Assembly (NCBI RefSeq): GCF_003667505.1
Contig: NZ_RCVJ01000075.1
Location: forward strand, 1-64,000
DNA length: 64,000 nt
Reading direction: 5' to 3'
Source: Micromonospora sp. BL4
GTDB taxonomy: Bacteria; Actinomycetota; Actinomycetes; Mycobacteriales; Micromonosporaceae
This document shows positions 52,173 to 60,686 of the stretch, piece after piece. A program made the position numbers and the translations under genes. Positions within the stretch are counted from its first letter, which is position 1; every line of letters starts with the position of its first letter. A model generated the notes under the pieces. That model was not told the DNA's origin. It saw nothing but the letters and a program-made list of their open reading frames with translations, and searched no databases.

Positions 52173-53377
52173 GGCAGCAGGTTCCGCAGCGGGGAGCGTC
52201 GCGGCGCGTTGCTCAGCTCGTTGGCGATCGCCCGGTAGGCGGGCTTCGGCGCCAGCTCGTCGTCGAAGGCGAGTGGCCGGCGCGGTGCGCCGTCCTCGCG
52301 GGGGTAGTCCTCTTCGAGCCAGGTGTAGCGGTCGGTCAGGCCGAACGCCATCACCGCCTTGACGGACCGGTGCGAGAGCGCGACGTCGAGGTAGCGCCGG
52401 TACACGTCGGCGACGGCGGCGTCGCGGGTGGCGATGTCCGCCGGCAGGCCGTCGTCGAGCACGTCGAGTTCCGTGATGAGGATGTCCAGGCCACGGTCCG
52501 CGACCTCGGAGAACCAGTTGAGGTAGGCCCTGGCCCGGAACCGGTCCGCGAACCGGTCGGCGAGCAGGTGCGCCTGCACACCAAGGGCATGCACCGGTAC
52601 GCCGTCGCGGAGCAGGTCGTCGATGACCTGGAGAGTGGCGCGGCGGCGTGGTTCCGGCTCGTCGCCGTACTCGTTGACGGTCTCGAAGCCGAACTCGTTC
52701 AACACGAGCACGGCCGACGGATCGGCGGCGTGCGCGACATGGAAGGCGTCGGCCACGTAGGACTTGCCGATCGTCTCCCACCACGGCACGTCGGTGCGGT
52801 AGCCGCGCCGGCCTTCGGGGCTGGTGACCTCATTGGCCACGCTCCAGGCGCCGACCCGGCCACGGTAGCGGCGGACGACGGCCTCGGCCGTGCCGAGGAG
52901 CAGGTCGCGTGCCTCCTGCTCGCTCAGGCCCCACAGGTCGTCCTCGGTCCATCCTTCGCCGAAGCCCTCGTCCCAGACGAGGTGGGCGCCGAAGACGGCC
53001 ATCCGCTGTGCCTCGGCGTACGCGATGATCTGGTCGGCGTAGGTGAAGTCGAGTTCGGCGTCCGGCGTCGGCTTGAGCCGGTACCAGAGCAGGTCGTCCT
53101 CGGTGAAGAGCAGGGCGGCTTCCCGGCTGACCAGATGTTGGTAGGCGGTGTCGGTCAGCTGCCAGGTTGCCACCGAGGTGCCGAAGGCGAGGCCGTTCTG
53201 TCTGGCCAGTCTCCACAGTGGTGGGCGTTGCCCTCCGGCCGCAGCGAGCGGCCCGGTGCCGGCGGGTGCCGCGGCTGCCGCAGCGGGGCCGCCCAGCGCG
53301 CCGGCGGTGGCCAGGCCAGCGGCACCGGCGGCGCCGAGAAGCAGGGATCGGCGGGACAAGGGGTGGACGTCACTTAT
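52169..53377 (-). CDS. Tat-exported GH10 endo-xylanase
   Basis: 402 residues. The first 35 are a Tat signal (PLSRRSLLLGAAGAAGLATA). The GH10 TIM barrel shows the acid/base Glu in GAWSVANEVTSP, the nucleophile Glu in DILITELDVLDDG and HLVWDEGFGEGWT. It hydrolyses xylan or a related beta-glycan outside the cell. The start is unusual: AGGAGG is seven bases before an in-frame ATA (53375-53377), and no ATG, GTG or TTG is suitably placed, so ATA initiation is proposed; the nearest other choice, TTG in front of SRRS, would cut the signal and leave a 25-base gap. Operator GCAAAACGTTTTGC lies at 53413. Confidence 0.85.
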   Translation of the reverse strand: MSDVHPLSRRSLLLGAAGAAGLATAGALGGPAAAAAAPAGTGPLAAAGGQRPPLWRLARQNGLAFGTSVATWQLTDTAYQHLVSREAALLFTEDDLLWYRLKPTPDAELDFTYADQIIAYAEAQRMAVFGAHLVWDEGFGEGWTEDDLWGLSEQEARDLLLGTAEAVVRRYRGRVGAWSVANEVTSPEGRRGYRTDVPWWETIGKSYVADAFHVAHAADPSAVLVLNEFGFETVNEYGDEPEPRRRATLQVIDDLLRDGVPVHALGVQAHLLADRFADRFRARAYLNWFSEVADRGLDILITELDVLDDGLPADIATRDAAVADVYRRYLDVALSHRSVKAVMAFGLTDRYTWLEEDYPREDGAPRRPLAFDDELAPKPAYRAIANELSNAPRRSPLRNLLP

Positions 53378-53412
53378 GGTGCCGCCTCCTTCGATGGACG
53401 TACCACGAAGTT

Positions 53413-53426
53413 GCAAAACGTTTTGC
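53413..53426. promoter_or_regulatory. LacI-type operator 1 (xylanase side)
   Basis: GCAAAACGTTTTGC is a perfect 14-bp palindrome, 36 bases before the xylanase start. It lies just downstream of the -10 at 53443, where a bound repressor would block transcription. Confidence 0.85.
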
Positions 53427-53442
53427 CAAGTCGCTGGTGAGC

Positions 53443-53471
53443 AGCCTACGGCGCACGGCCGTCCCGGACAA
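53443..53471 (-). promoter_or_regulatory. Promoter of the xylanase-ThuA operon
   Basis: On the minus strand: -35 TTGTCC (53466-53471), spacer 17, -10 TAGGCT (53443-53448). Operator 1 begins about 17 bases downstream of the -10. Confidence 0.6.
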
Positions 53472-53478
53472 GACATGG

Positions 53479-53508
53479 TTGCCCCGCTTGATTCGGGGCG
53501 GTTAGGCT
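53479..53508 (+). promoter_or_regulatory. Promoter of the Gfo/Idh-PhyH operon
   Basis: -35 TTGCCC (53479-53484), spacer 18, -10 TAGGCT (53503-53508); predicted start about 53515, immediately before operator 2. The -10 sequence is identical to that of the divergent xylanase promoter. Confidence 0.6.
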
Positions 53509-53522
53509 GCCGGCGACCCGTT

Positions 53523-53536
53523 GCCAAACGTTTTGC
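53523..53536. promoter_or_regulatory. LacI-type operator 2 (oxidoreductase side)
   Basis: GCCAAACGTTTTGC: the same palindrome with one mismatch in the left arm, 14 bases downstream of the -10 and 19 bases before the TTG start. Confidence 0.82.
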
Positions 53537-53554
53537 ATCGGAAGGGGTTCCGCC

Positions 53555-54643
53555 TTGAGCCGGCTTTCCATGGGCATCATCGGACTGGGCGAGGTCGCGC
53601 AGGTCGTGCACCTCCCCGTTCTGCGGTCACTCCCCGATCTCTACGAGGTGACCGCCGTCTGCGACATTTCCCCCGGCCTGCTCGAGCGCGTCGGGGGCGG
53701 CTACGGCGTCGCGCGCCGCTACGCGGACCACATCGAGATGCTCGACGAGAACGGGCTCGACTGCGTACTGGTGCTCAACAGCGACGAGTACCACGCCGAG
53801 GCGGTCATCGCCGCCCTCGACCGCGGCATCCACGTGCTGGTGGAGAAGCCAATGTGCCTCAGCCCCCGCGAGGCGCAGGCCATCATCGAGGCCCGGGACC
53901 GGTCGGGTGCGACGGTCATGGTCGGCTACATGCGGCGCTTCGCGCCCGCGTTCATCGAGGCGAGCCAGCAGATCGGCGCCCTGGGCCGGCTGAACTACGC
54001 GCGGGTCCACGACATCATCGGCCGCAACCAGCTGATGATCGACCAGACGGTCTTCGTGGACCGGCCCTCCGACGTACCCCGGTCCGCGGTCGAGGCGCGC
54101 TGGGCCAAGGGGCGGGCATTGGTCACGGACGCGCTGGGCGACGTGCCGGACGTGCTCGCCGGCGCGTACCGGTTGCTCTGCGGGCTGGGTAGCCACGACC
54201 TGTCCGCGATGCGGGAACTGCTCGGTCGGCCGCGTGGCGTGGTCGCCGCGCGGCAGTGGCGCGACGGCCGGTTCATCACGGCACTGCTCGAGTACGACGA
54301 CTTCCTGGTCACCTACGAGACCGGCGTCGACGAGCAACTGCGCTTCGACGCGCACATCGAGGTGTACGGGGAGCACGCCACCATGCGGTTGCAGTACGAC
54401 ACCCCGTACATCCGCCATCTGCCGACCACGCTGGTGACCGAGGAGACCCGCGGCGACAGTCTGCACCGCATCGTCTCCCGCCCGCACCTCAAGGATCCGT
54501 ACACCCACGAGCTGGAGTACTTCCACGAGATGGTCACCCAGGGCCGCCGGCCGAAGACGGATCCGGAGGACTTTCTCGAGGATCTCGACCTGTTCGCCGA
54601 GCTGATCCGCGTGCTGGCCACGAACGCCGATGTCCGGACCTGA
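53555..54643 (+). CDS. Gfo/Idh/MocA-family sugar oxidoreductase
   Basis: 362 residues: N-terminal Rossmann domain (MGIIGLGEVAQVVHLPVLRS, CDISPGLLERVGGGYG, HVLVEKPMCLSPREAQAIIE with the EKP signature) and C-terminal mixed sheet domain (GLGSHDLSAMRELLGRPRGV, YETGVDEQLRFDAHIEVYGE). NAD(P)-dependent oxidation of a sugar, inositol or derivative. TTG 53555 has GGAAGGGG seven bases upstream; ATG 53570 is possible. First gene of the five-gene plus-strand operon. Confidence 0.88.
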   Translation: MSRLSMGIIGLGEVAQVVHLPVLRSLPDLYEVTAVCDISPGLLERVGGGYGVARRYADHIEMLDENGLDCVLVLNSDEYHAEAVIAALDRGIHVLVEKPMCLSPREAQAIIEARDRSGATVMVGYMRRFAPAFIEASQQIGALGRLNYARVHDIIGRNQLMIDQTVFVDRPSDVPRSAVEARWAKGRALVTDALGDVPDVLAGAYRLLCGLGSHDLSAMRELLGRPRGVVAARQWRDGRFITALLEYDDFLVTYETGVDEQLRFDAHIEVYGEHATMRLQYDTPYIRHLPTTLVTEETRGDSLHRIVSRPHLKDPYTHELEYFHEMVTQGRRPKTDPEDFLEDLDLFAELIRVLATNADVRT

Positions 54644-54766
54644 GGCAGAGCCGAAGATAGGTCGACTCACGCCGGAGACAGGTGCCGCCCGCCCGGCCGG
54701 GGCGCAACTAGCGTCGAGCCCGACGATGTCGCCACGTCAGGCGACCAACCAACAGGAGGTGCACCG

Positions 54767-55501
54767 GTGCTGGACCAACAGGCGGTCGACTTCTACCGGA
54801 CGAACGGCTACTACCTCAATCGGGACCAGCTCTTCTCCCCGGAGCGGCTCGACACCCTGGAGCAGATCTTCAACGAACACCTCGCCGACAAGGGTGACAA
54901 GCTCTCCGACGAGCTGGACACCCCGCACTTCCGCGACCCGCGGTTGATGGACTTCCTGCTCTCCGACGAGGTGCTCGATCTGGTCGAACCACTGGTCGGG
55001 CCGGACATCGCGCTGTGGACCAGTCACTTCATTTCCAAGGACCCGAAGGTGGGCCGGGCCACGCCCTGGCACGAGGACAGCGCCTACTGGAACGGCCGGC
55101 TCAGCGAGTACGACCGGATCGTCACGGTCTGGCTCGCGCTCGGCCCGAGCAACCGCACCAACGGCTGTATGCGGGTCATCCCGGGCACCCACGACAACGG
55201 CTTCTCCGAGTACGTCCCCACGGACAAGACGACGCAGACCTTCCACGCCGAGATTCCCGACGTCGACGAGAGCAGGGCGGTCTACTTCGAGCTCGAACGC
55301 GGCCAGTGCTCGCTGCACGACGGGCGGATCATCCACGGGGCGGAGTCGAACACCAGCGACCTGCGCCGCACCGGCTACACCATGCGGTACTTCCCGGCAT
55401 CGGTGAAGGTGCTCCCCGTTCCGGCCAACGACGGGTGGCAGATCTGGCTCGCCCGTGGCCGCGACAGCGCCGGAAACACCTATCAGCCGGATCCGCGATG
55501 A
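54767..55501 (+). CDS. Phytanoyl-CoA dioxygenase-family (Fe/2-oxoglutarate) oxygenase
   Basis: 244 residues of the double-stranded beta-helix fold. Iron ligands: H and D in TPWHEDSAYWNGR, H in RIIHGAESNTS; the 2-oxoglutarate-binding Arg is likely in RRTGYTMRYFPAS. The start MLDQQAVDFYRTNGYYLNRD and GCMRVIPGTHDNG are characteristic of PhyH proteins. Substrate is unlikely to be a fatty acyl-CoA in this setting; a sugar or its ether is more likely, inferred from neighbours. GTG 54767 has AGGAGG six bases upstream. Overlaps the next gene by 4 bp. Confidence 0.88.
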   Translation: MLDQQAVDFYRTNGYYLNRDQLFSPERLDTLEQIFNEHLADKGDKLSDELDTPHFRDPRLMDFLLSDEVLDLVEPLVGPDIALWTSHFISKDPKVGRATPWHEDSAYWNGRLSEYDRIVTVWLALGPSNRTNGCMRVIPGTHDNGFSEYVPTDKTTQTFHAEIPDVDESRAVYFELERGQCSLHDGRIIHGAESNTSDLRRTGYTMRYFPASVKVLPVPANDGWQIWLARGRDSAGNTYQPDPR

Positions 55502-56418
55502 AGCTCGGGCTCCTGACGGCCTGCCTGCCCGGCGAGTCGCTCGACACCATCGCCGGGTGGGCGGCCGCCCACGGCTACCAGGGGCTCGAGGTGGCGGCCT
55601 GGCCCAGCGACCCCGGACGGCCGTGGGAGGCCTCGCATCTCGACGTCGATGGCTTCGACGCGGCAGCCGCGACGCGGGTACGGAAGCTTGTCTCCTCGCA
55701 CGGTCTGGCCATCTCGGCGGTGGCCTACTACGAGAACAACCTGCACGCCGACCCGCAGACCCGGGACGGCATCCACCGGCACCTGCGGCGCTGCGTCGAC
55801 GCGGCCGCGCTGCTCGGTTGCCCGTACGTGGGCACCTTCATCGGCCGGGACATCACGCTCTCGGTGACCGAGAACCTACGGCTCGCCGAGGAGGTCCTGC
55901 CGCCCCTCGTCGCCTACGCAGGGGACCGCGGGGTGCGGCTCGTGGTCGAGAACTGCCCGATGGAGGGCTGGCACCCCGACGGCTACCCAACCAACCTCGC
56001 CTACTCCCCAGAGCTGTGGCGGTGGCTCGCCGGGCTCGGATTCCACCTCAACTTCGACCCCTCGCACCTGATCTGGCTCGGCATCGACCCGGTGACGGCG
56101 CTGAAGGAGAACCTGGACCTGGTCCGGCACGTGCAGGCCAAGGACGCGCAGGTCGACCCGCGCGCCCGCGACCGGTTCGGGGTGTTCGGCCAGCTGATCG
56201 GGCGGGAGTCGCCCTGGGTCAGCGGCTGGTGGCGCTACCGGGTCCCGGGGCTCGGCGACGTGGACTGGCGCCGGCTGCTCGACGTGCTCTACGAGGGCGG
56301 TTACGACGGATTCGTCTCCGTGGAGCACGAGGACCCGGTCTGGTCGGGCTCACCGGAGAAGGTGCGGCAGGGCCTGGTGATCGCCGAGCGCACCCTCGGC
56401 CGACTGATCGTCGCGTGA
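55498..56418 (+). CDS. Sugar phosphate isomerase/epimerase (AP endonuclease-2 fold)
   Basis: 306-residue TIM-barrel of the xylose isomerase-like superfamily: MKLGLLTACLPGESLDTIAG, HGYQGLEVAAWPSD, AYYENNLHADPQTRD, VGTFIGRDITLSVTE, VENCPMEGWHPDGYP (the metal Glu in VEN), LNFDPSHLIWLGID (FDPSH) and SVEHEDPVW with the final ligand. Isomerises or epimerises a keto-sugar. In the middle of the operon, preceded by a 4-bp overlap. Confidence 0.88.
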   Translation: MKLGLLTACLPGESLDTIAGWAAAHGYQGLEVAAWPSDPGRPWEASHLDVDGFDAAAATRVRKLVSSHGLAISAVAYYENNLHADPQTRDGIHRHLRRCVDAAALLGCPYVGTFIGRDITLSVTENLRLAEEVLPPLVAYAGDRGVRLVVENCPMEGWHPDGYPTNLAYSPELWRWLAGLGFHLNFDPSHLIWLGIDPVTALKENLDLVRHVQAKDAQVDPRARDRFGVFGQLIGRESPWVSGWWRYRVPGLGDVDWRRLLDVLYEGGYDGFVSVEHEDPVWSGSPEKVRQGLVIAERTLGRLIVA

Positions 56419-56436
56419 GGAGAAGGAGCCCAACGG

Positions 56437-58548
56437 ATGCAACGTGGTGTCTACTTCGACGCCTGGTTCCCCCGGCAGCACTGCTACCACCCGAGTCTTC
56501 CGCCACGGCGGCTGCGAATGATCGATGACCTCGTCGACTACCGGGCGACCACGCTGGTCTGGGCGTCCCTGGGCGGCGGCTCGATCTCGCTGCCCTACCT
56601 CGAGCAGGAGGCTTTCGGTCCCGTCGACGCCCGGTCGCGCTTCTACGGCTTCGTCAACGACAGCGAGTTCATCGCCGCCGCCCAGCAGCGCGGCATCAAG
56701 GTCTTCGGCATCGTCTTCGAGGCACAGGGCTGGGAGTTCCCCGCCGAGTTCACCGCCGAGGAGGACGAGATCCTGGCGCTCAACGAGCTTCGGGGCGCAG
56801 GTCATCGCGGCTGGCTCGGGCTGCGGGAGTTCACCCAGAACCGCTACCCGAAACTGTGGAAGCCGTTCGAGAGCTACTTTCCCGGCGGACTGGTCAACAG
56901 CGACGGCGAGCCGGTCACCGACCTGATCGAGGAGTGCTGCGCCCGCGACATCCATCAGACGGCGCTGCACGCGCGCTGGGTCGAGTGCCCGGACCGCGAG
57001 CACCAGTGCTACTACATGGACCGCAACAACCCGGTGTGGCGCGAGTATCTCAAGGCGGTCATCCGGATTCAGATCGACGCGGGTGTGGACGGTGTGCAGC
57101 TCGACGAGACGGAGCTGCCACTGGGTTCCCTCCAGTACGGCGGCTGCTTCTGCAAGGACTGCGTGAAGGGCTTCGCGGCCTACCTGAAGGCCCTGCCGGA
57201 GAACGAGCGCAGCCCGCTGTTGGCCGACGTCGACCTGGACACGTTCCACTACGGCACGTGGCTGCTCCGACAGGGGTACGACTTCACGGGGCGGCTCGAC
57301 TCCACACCGCTCTACCCGGAGTACTACCGGTTCCAGTGCGAGGCGATCCGGCGGCACTTCGGCGAGCTGGCCACCCACGCCCGCGACTACGCCCGCTCCC
57401 AGGGCCGCGAGGTCCTCGTGTCGGGCAACTTCTTCAACATGGACCCGCAGTATCTGGGCCTGGCCGACGACGTCGACGTCATCGTCACGGAGATGCGCAA
57501 CACCACCTACCGGCAGCCGGAGTGGTACCGCTACGTCGCGGGGTTCGCCGGTGACAAGGACGTCATCGTCGTGGAGAACCCGTACGGCGGGGTGGTGCCC
57601 GAGCTGGTCGACCTGCTCCGCGCCGGCAAGGGGCACGATCTGCTGCGGCTGTCGTGCTACGAGGCGGCGGCGTTCGGCGTCAACATGGCGGTGCCGTACG
57701 GCGCCTGGATGGGCGCCACGATCCAGGACGCCTTCTACGCGCCGCACGACGTCGCCGCCGAGGTACAGGGGTTCCTCGCCGACAACGAGCGGCTGTTCGA
57801 CCGGGACAGCCGCAACGAGGTCGCGGTCGTCTACAGCGTCGAGAGCAACCGGGCCCTCATCGCCCGGCAGGACATCGGCGACAACCTGCGTAACGCGCGC
57901 GACGAGAGCGTGCGGGTGCCCTACCGGCAGGTCACCGAGGCGCTTGCCGCGGCCGCGGTGCCCTTCGACGTCGTCATCTTCCCCGACGCCCGGACGGCCC
58001 CGGACCGGATCACGGCGGAGAGCCTGCGACGCTACGACACCGTGCTCCTGCCAGCCTGTACGTACCTGACGGCGGCCCAGGTCGCGGCCCTGCGCGGCTA
58101 CCTCGACGGCGGCGGGCGGCTCGTGCGGACCGGGGGTCTCGGCGACAACCTCGCCGAGGACGAGCGGGCCGAGCTGACCAGCGCCCCGGGCATGAGCACG
58201 TCGGACCCGGCCGACCTGTCGACCCTGCTGCCGCACGGCCCTCAGATCGAGCTCGCCGCCACCGCCGGCACGGCCGCCGTTGCCGCCAACACCGCCCGGC
58301 TGGCGGACGGCTCGGTCGCCGTCCACCTCGTCAACTACGACTACCGGCCGGACGAGGACGCGGTACGCCCGCTCAGCGGGCTCGACCTGCGCGTCCGGCT
58401 GTCCGAGCGACTGGCGGCGGGCACGGCGTACTCCTGCGACGGCAAGGTGACGCGGCTCGACGTGCGCGTCGACGGGGGCATCCACGCGGTCACGCTGGAC
58501 GCGCTCGGCCCGTACGCCGTCGTGGTCTTCGAAGGTGGGGCGGAATGA
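56437..58548 (+). CDS. GH42-like glycoside hydrolase family protein
   Basis: 703 residues, no signal peptide. TIM barrel (residues about 1-400) followed by a beta-galactosidase trimerisation/class I amidotransferase-like domain (YDTVLLPACTYLTAAQVAAL, RGYLDGGGRLVRTGGLGDNL) and a C-terminal sheet. The barrel has a CxCxxC cluster GGCFCKDCVKGF like the zinc cysteines of GH42, and candidate acids in VQLDETELPLG and VIVTEMRNTTY. Exact GH family is not certain. Cytoplasmic position means it acts on an imported oligosaccharide or glycoside. ATG 56437 follows GGAGAAGGAG. Confidence 0.72.
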   Translation: MQRGVYFDAWFPRQHCYHPSLPPRRLRMIDDLVDYRATTLVWASLGGGSISLPYLEQEAFGPVDARSRFYGFVNDSEFIAAAQQRGIKVFGIVFEAQGWEFPAEFTAEEDEILALNELRGAGHRGWLGLREFTQNRYPKLWKPFESYFPGGLVNSDGEPVTDLIEECCARDIHQTALHARWVECPDREHQCYYMDRNNPVWREYLKAVIRIQIDAGVDGVQLDETELPLGSLQYGGCFCKDCVKGFAAYLKALPENERSPLLADVDLDTFHYGTWLLRQGYDFTGRLDSTPLYPEYYRFQCEAIRRHFGELATHARDYARSQGREVLVSGNFFNMDPQYLGLADDVDVIVTEMRNTTYRQPEWYRYVAGFAGDKDVIVVENPYGGVVPELVDLLRAGKGHDLLRLSCYEAAAFGVNMAVPYGAWMGATIQDAFYAPHDVAAEVQGFLADNERLFDRDSRNEVAVVYSVESNRALIARQDIGDNLRNARDESVRVPYRQVTEALAAAAVPFDVVIFPDARTAPDRITAESLRRYDTVLLPACTYLTAAQVAALRGYLDGGGRLVRTGGLGDNLAEDERAELTSAPGMSTSDPADLSTLLPHGPQIELAATAGTAAVAANTARLADGSVAVHLVNYDYRPDEDAVRPLSGLDLRVRLSERLAAGTAYSCDGKVTRLDVRVDGGIHAVTLDALGPYAVVVFEGGAE

Positions 58549-59492
58549 GGATCGCGGTACTGACCGGTCCGGAGCGGTTCGAGATCGCCGAGGTGCCGCC
58601 GCCCGAGATCCGGCCCGACGAGGTTCTGGTGCGGGTACGGGCCTGCGGGGTCTGCACGTCCGAGCTGGCGGCGTGGAGCGGCGACCAGACCGCCGACTAT
58701 CCCCGCCACCTCGGCCACGAGGTGAGCGGGACGGTCGCCGCGGTCGGCGCCGAGGTGCAGTCGTTCGCCGTGGGCGATCCGGTCGGCGTCTGGGTGACGT
58801 CCCACGGCTTCGCCGAGTACGTCGCAGCGAAGGCCGCCCACTGCCGGCCGGCCGGTGAGGTCCCGCTCGACGAGGCGCTGGCCGAGCCGCTCGCGTGCGC
58901 GGTCAACGCGGTGGAGGAGGCCGACGTCCGGCTCGGTGACGACGTGGTGCTGATCGGCGCGGGGTTCATGGGCAACCTGGTGCAGAAGCTGGTGCGACTG
59001 CGCGGGGTGCGACATCTCATCGTCGCCGACACCCGGCCCGACGCGCTGGAACGGGCGACCGCGCTCGGCGCCACCCGGGTGGTCGACGTGCGCACCGAGT
59101 CGCTCGCCGAAGTGGTCGGTCAGCTGACCGGGGGGCGGGGCGCGGATGTGACGTTCGAGTGCACGGGCGGGCAGGCGGCGCTCGACGCCGTCGGTGACGT
59201 GACGCGAATGAGCGGCACGATCGTGCTCGTCGGGTTCCATCAGGGTGCACCGCGCGCCATCAACCTGGGGCACTGGAACTGGATGGCGTTCGGCATCATC
59301 AACGCGCACTACCGGGACATCGACACCATCATGCGTGGCGTGACCGTCGGGATGCGTCTGCTCGCCTCGGGCGTGCTGTCCATGCGCGAGCTGGTGACAC
59401 ACCGGTTCCCGCCGGACGACATCGGTGCCGCATTCCGGGCCGCGCGCGACAAGCCCGCCGGCTTCGTCAAGGCGACGGTGGTGTTCGACTGA
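58545..59492 (+). CDS. Medium-chain dehydrogenase without the structural zinc loop
   Basis: 315 residues. The catalytic zinc site is recognisable (RACGVCTSELAAWSG with Cys, HLGHEVSGTVAAVGA with HE), and the nucleotide fold has VLIGAGFMGNLVQKLVRLRG. The four-Cys structural lobe is absent; the protein goes directly from GDPVGVWVTSHGFAEYVAAK to the barrel. Oxidises or reduces a polyol/sugar derivative. Last gene of the LacI-regulated plus-strand operon; overlaps the preceding gene by 4 bp. Confidence 0.86.
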   Translation: MRIAVLTGPERFEIAEVPPPEIRPDEVLVRVRACGVCTSELAAWSGDQTADYPRHLGHEVSGTVAAVGAEVQSFAVGDPVGVWVTSHGFAEYVAAKAAHCRPAGEVPLDEALAEPLACAVNAVEEADVRLGDDVVLIGAGFMGNLVQKLVRLRGVRHLIVADTRPDALERATALGATRVVDVRTESLAEVVGQLTGGRGADVTFECTGGQAALDAVGDVTRMSGTIVLVGFHQGAPRAINLGHWNWMAFGIINAHYRDIDTIMRGVTVGMRLLASGVLSMRELVTHRFPPDDIGAAFRAARDKPAGFVKATVVFD

Positions 59493-59512
59493 CGAGGGCG
59501 GCCGGAGCGGTC

Positions 59513-59557
59513 GGCGGGCGTCCGAGCGGCGTTACGGCGGAAGCTGTCGGACCCGCC
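59513..59557. terminator. Bidirectional terminator between the operon and lacI
   Basis: GGCGG and GTCCGA (59513-59517, 59520-59525) pair with TCGGAC and CCGCC (59547-59552, 59553-59557), with a two-base bulge and 21-base loop. It lies between convergent stop codons. Confidence 0.5.
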
Positions 59558-59558
59558 C

Positions 59559-60599
59559 TCAGGCGGACTGGCGGACGATCAGCGGGCAGGGCAGGACGGC
59601 CTTTCGGCCCTCGCCGTCGTACGTGCCGTCCATCCGGCTGAGCAGGAGTTCGCCGGCCGTCAGGCCGATGTCGTACGCGGGGTTGCGGACCGTCGTGAGC
59701 GGCGGGTTGACGATGGTGGCGGCGTCGACGTCGTCGAACCCGACGATGGCGACGTCGTCGGGCACGGCAAGGTGCAGCTCGTGCACGGCGTCGATGGCGC
59801 CGATCGCGGTGAGGTCGTTGGCACAGAACACCGCGTCGGGGCGACGCTCGGGCACCGCCATCAGCAGATGCATCGCTCTGCGGCCACCTGGCCGCGTCCA
59901 GTCGCCGCGCACCATGAGGTCGGGATCGATCGACATCCCATTCTCCAGGAGCGCCTGCCGGTAGCCCTCCTCGCGCGCCGACCCGGACGGCAGTGGACCC
60001 TCGATGATCGCGATGCGGCGGGCGCCCCGCCGGATCAGGTGCGTGACGGCGGCGTGCGAGCCCACGGTGTCGTCCGGCATCACCAGGTCGATGAGCGGGT
60101 CGTCGTCGACGGCGCCGCCCACACAGACGGCGGGAACACCCGACCCCGCAGGGCCCATCCGTACCTGCGCCCCGACCCTTCCGGCGGCCATCACCACCCC
60201 GTCCACCCCGCGGTCGAGCACGTCGGCGAGGAAGGCGTCCTCCCGTTCCGCGTTGCCGTCGGTGTTGCAGACGTACGTGCCGTATCCGGCGCCGTCGACC
60301 GCGTCGGCGAGCCCGCGGGTGAGCACGGCGTAGAACGTGTTGGTGATGTCGGGTACGACGACGGCGACCATCCGCGACCGTCGGGTCCGCAGGCTCCGCG
60401 CCACGTTGTTGGGTCGGTAGCCGAGTTGCCGGATCACGTCGCGGACGGTCTCCTGGGTGCCCTCGGCGACCCAGCGCTTACCGGACAGCACGTGCGAGAC
60501 GGTGGTCGGGCTCACCCCGGCGAGCTTCGCCACCTGCACCAGCGTCACCCGCGTCTCGTCGGGCGCCGATGCCGCCGGCTGCTTGTCGGACATCGACAT
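59559..60599 (-). CDS. LacI-family transcriptional repressor of the carbohydrate locus
   Basis: 346 residues: HTH (VTLVQVAKLAGVSPTTVSHV, then LSGKRWVAEGTQETVRDVIR, YRPNNVARSLRTRRSRM) and a periplasmic-binding-protein-like ligand domain (VAVVVPDITNTFYAVLTRGL, DAVFCANDLTAIGAIDAVHE, AIVGFDDVDAATIVNPPLTT). It recognises CRE-like palindromes; four such sites lie around this locus. ATG 60599 or 60593 is the start (GAGAGG three or nine bases upstream, so 60593 may be preferred). Operator 3 in its own upstream region indicates autoregulation. Confidence 0.92.
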   Translation of the reverse strand: MSMSDKQPAASAPDETRVTLVQVAKLAGVSPTTVSHVLSGKRWVAEGTQETVRDVIRQLGYRPNNVARSLRTRRSRMVAVVVPDITNTFYAVLTRGLADAVDGAGYGTYVCNTDGNAEREDAFLADVLDRGVDGVVMAAGRVGAQVRMGPAGSGVPAVCVGGAVDDDPLIDLVMPDDTVGSHAAVTHLIRRGARRIAIIEGPLPSGSAREEGYRQALLENGMSIDPDLMVRGDWTRPGGRRAMHLLMAVPERRPDAVFCANDLTAIGAIDAVHELHLAVPDDVAIVGFDDVDAATIVNPPLTTVRNPAYDIGLTAGELLLSRMDGTYDGEGRKAVLPCPLIVRQSA

Positions 60600-60614
60600 C
60601 GCCCTCTCGCGCCG

Positions 60615-60643
60615 TTGACCACTGCGATCCGACTTCGTACGGT
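60615..60643 (+). promoter_or_regulatory. Promoter of the AraC regulator
   Basis: -35 TTGACC (60615-60620), spacer 17, -10 TACGGT (60638-60643); operator 3 begins two bases after the -10. Confidence 0.6.
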
Positions 60644-60644
60644 A

Positions 60645-60658
60645 GCAAAACGTTTTCG
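60645..60658. promoter_or_regulatory. LacI-type operator 3 (lacI-araC divergent region)
   Basis: GCAAAACGTTTTCG: core AAAACGTTTT (60647-60656) perfect, right flank altered. It overlaps the predicted start of the AraC transcript and is 46 bases from lacI. Confidence 0.8.
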
Positions 60659-60686
60659 CGAGCCACGATGCATCCCGGGAGGCGCG

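Noticed and set aside
53461..53485. CAAGACATG near the divergent LacI-regulated promoters, similar to the STAS leader.
   Set aside because: It lacks GGTA at the fixed ten-base distance and the flanking CGGGT; a chance match.
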